Of a stretch of DNA of 6,120 bases, positions 6,078 through 6,120 are shown one piece after another. The DNA lies in the NCBI GenBank assembly GCA_902477915.1, contig CABSJA010000066.1:1-6120 (forward strand), read 5' to 3'. The position numbers and the translations under genes are program-made. The stretch comes from an uncultured Veillonella sp. GTDB lineage: Bacteria > Bacillota > Negativicutes > Veillonellales > Veillonellaceae. The notes under the pieces are model-generated. The model worked only from the letters and a program-made list of their open reading frames with translations, ran no database searches and was not told the DNA's origin. The first letter of the stretch is position 1, and every line of letters starts with the position of its first letter.

Positions 6078-6120
6078 ATGTCTACAATTAAAATTGAAAA
6101 CCTCAATTTCTCATATTATG
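6078..6120 (+). CDS. ABC-type ATPase, N-terminal fragment (runs off window)
   Basis: Only 14 codons are present: MSTIKIENLNFSYY. The pattern (short beta strand, then hN-hxFxYY) is the typical first strand of an ABC ATPase domain, ending at the aromatic residue that stacks on the adenine of ATP. The Walker A motif and everything after lie outside the window. It could be the ATPase of a membrane transporter or an ABC-F ribosome-protection protein of the Lsa type, whose N-termini look similar; the fragment cannot decide. Its closeness to the tfoX-like gene (28 bases) suggests a shared transcript. Confidence 0.7.
   Translation, partial: MSTIKIENLNFSYY

Overview
This 6.1 kb stretch looks like ordinary chromosome from a low-to-mid GC bacterium of the Firmicutes/Negativicutes type. 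Veillonella is my best guess. That guess rests on protein style, purine-rich Shine-Dalgarno sites (AAGGAGG, AAGGGAGG), intrinsic U-tract terminators and AT-rich spacers. It is inference, not a database match.

Layout. (1) Positions 1-935, + strand: the C-terminal half of the excinuclease subunit UvrC, whose N-terminus lies outside the window. (2) A 13-bp perfect hairpin at 936-965 ends uvrC and also serves the convergent gene. (3) Positions 990-2327, - strand: a NorM-type MATE efflux transporter. (4) A 266-bp AT-rich divergent spacer carrying a good sigma-A-type promoter for the next gene. (5) Two tandem TerC/YjbE-family membrane proteins on the + strand (2594-3253 and 3427-4095). They align without gaps at about 52% identity (hand count), but an intrinsic terminator and a second promoter separate them. 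(6) rlmD-like rRNA m5U methyltransferase (4095-5585), overlapping the second terC by one base (TAATG) and probably translationally coupled to it. (7) A short GC-richer, repeat-like stretch spanning the end of rlmD, followed by very AT-rich DNA with a promoter-like -10. (8) A small TfoX N-terminal-domain protein (5735-6049) and, 28 bp further on, the first 14 codons of an ABC-type ATPase (6078 to the window edge). These last two differ from upstream genes in base and codon use and may have been acquired by transfer.

Function. uvrC (DNA repair) and rlmD (ribosome modification) are housekeeping genes. The MATE pump and the two TerC proteins are membrane transporters; the TerC proteins most likely handle manganese or other metal ions. 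I found no CRISPR array, tRNA, rRNA, insertion sequence or clear riboswitch, and no convincing novel system. The most interesting points are: loss of the N-lobe aspartate in an otherwise canonical NorM pump; the DPPR-to-DPIR change in RlmD; the differentiated tandem terC pair; the repeat-like element at the rlmD 3' end; and an eight-G tract acting as the ribosome-binding site of the last gene.
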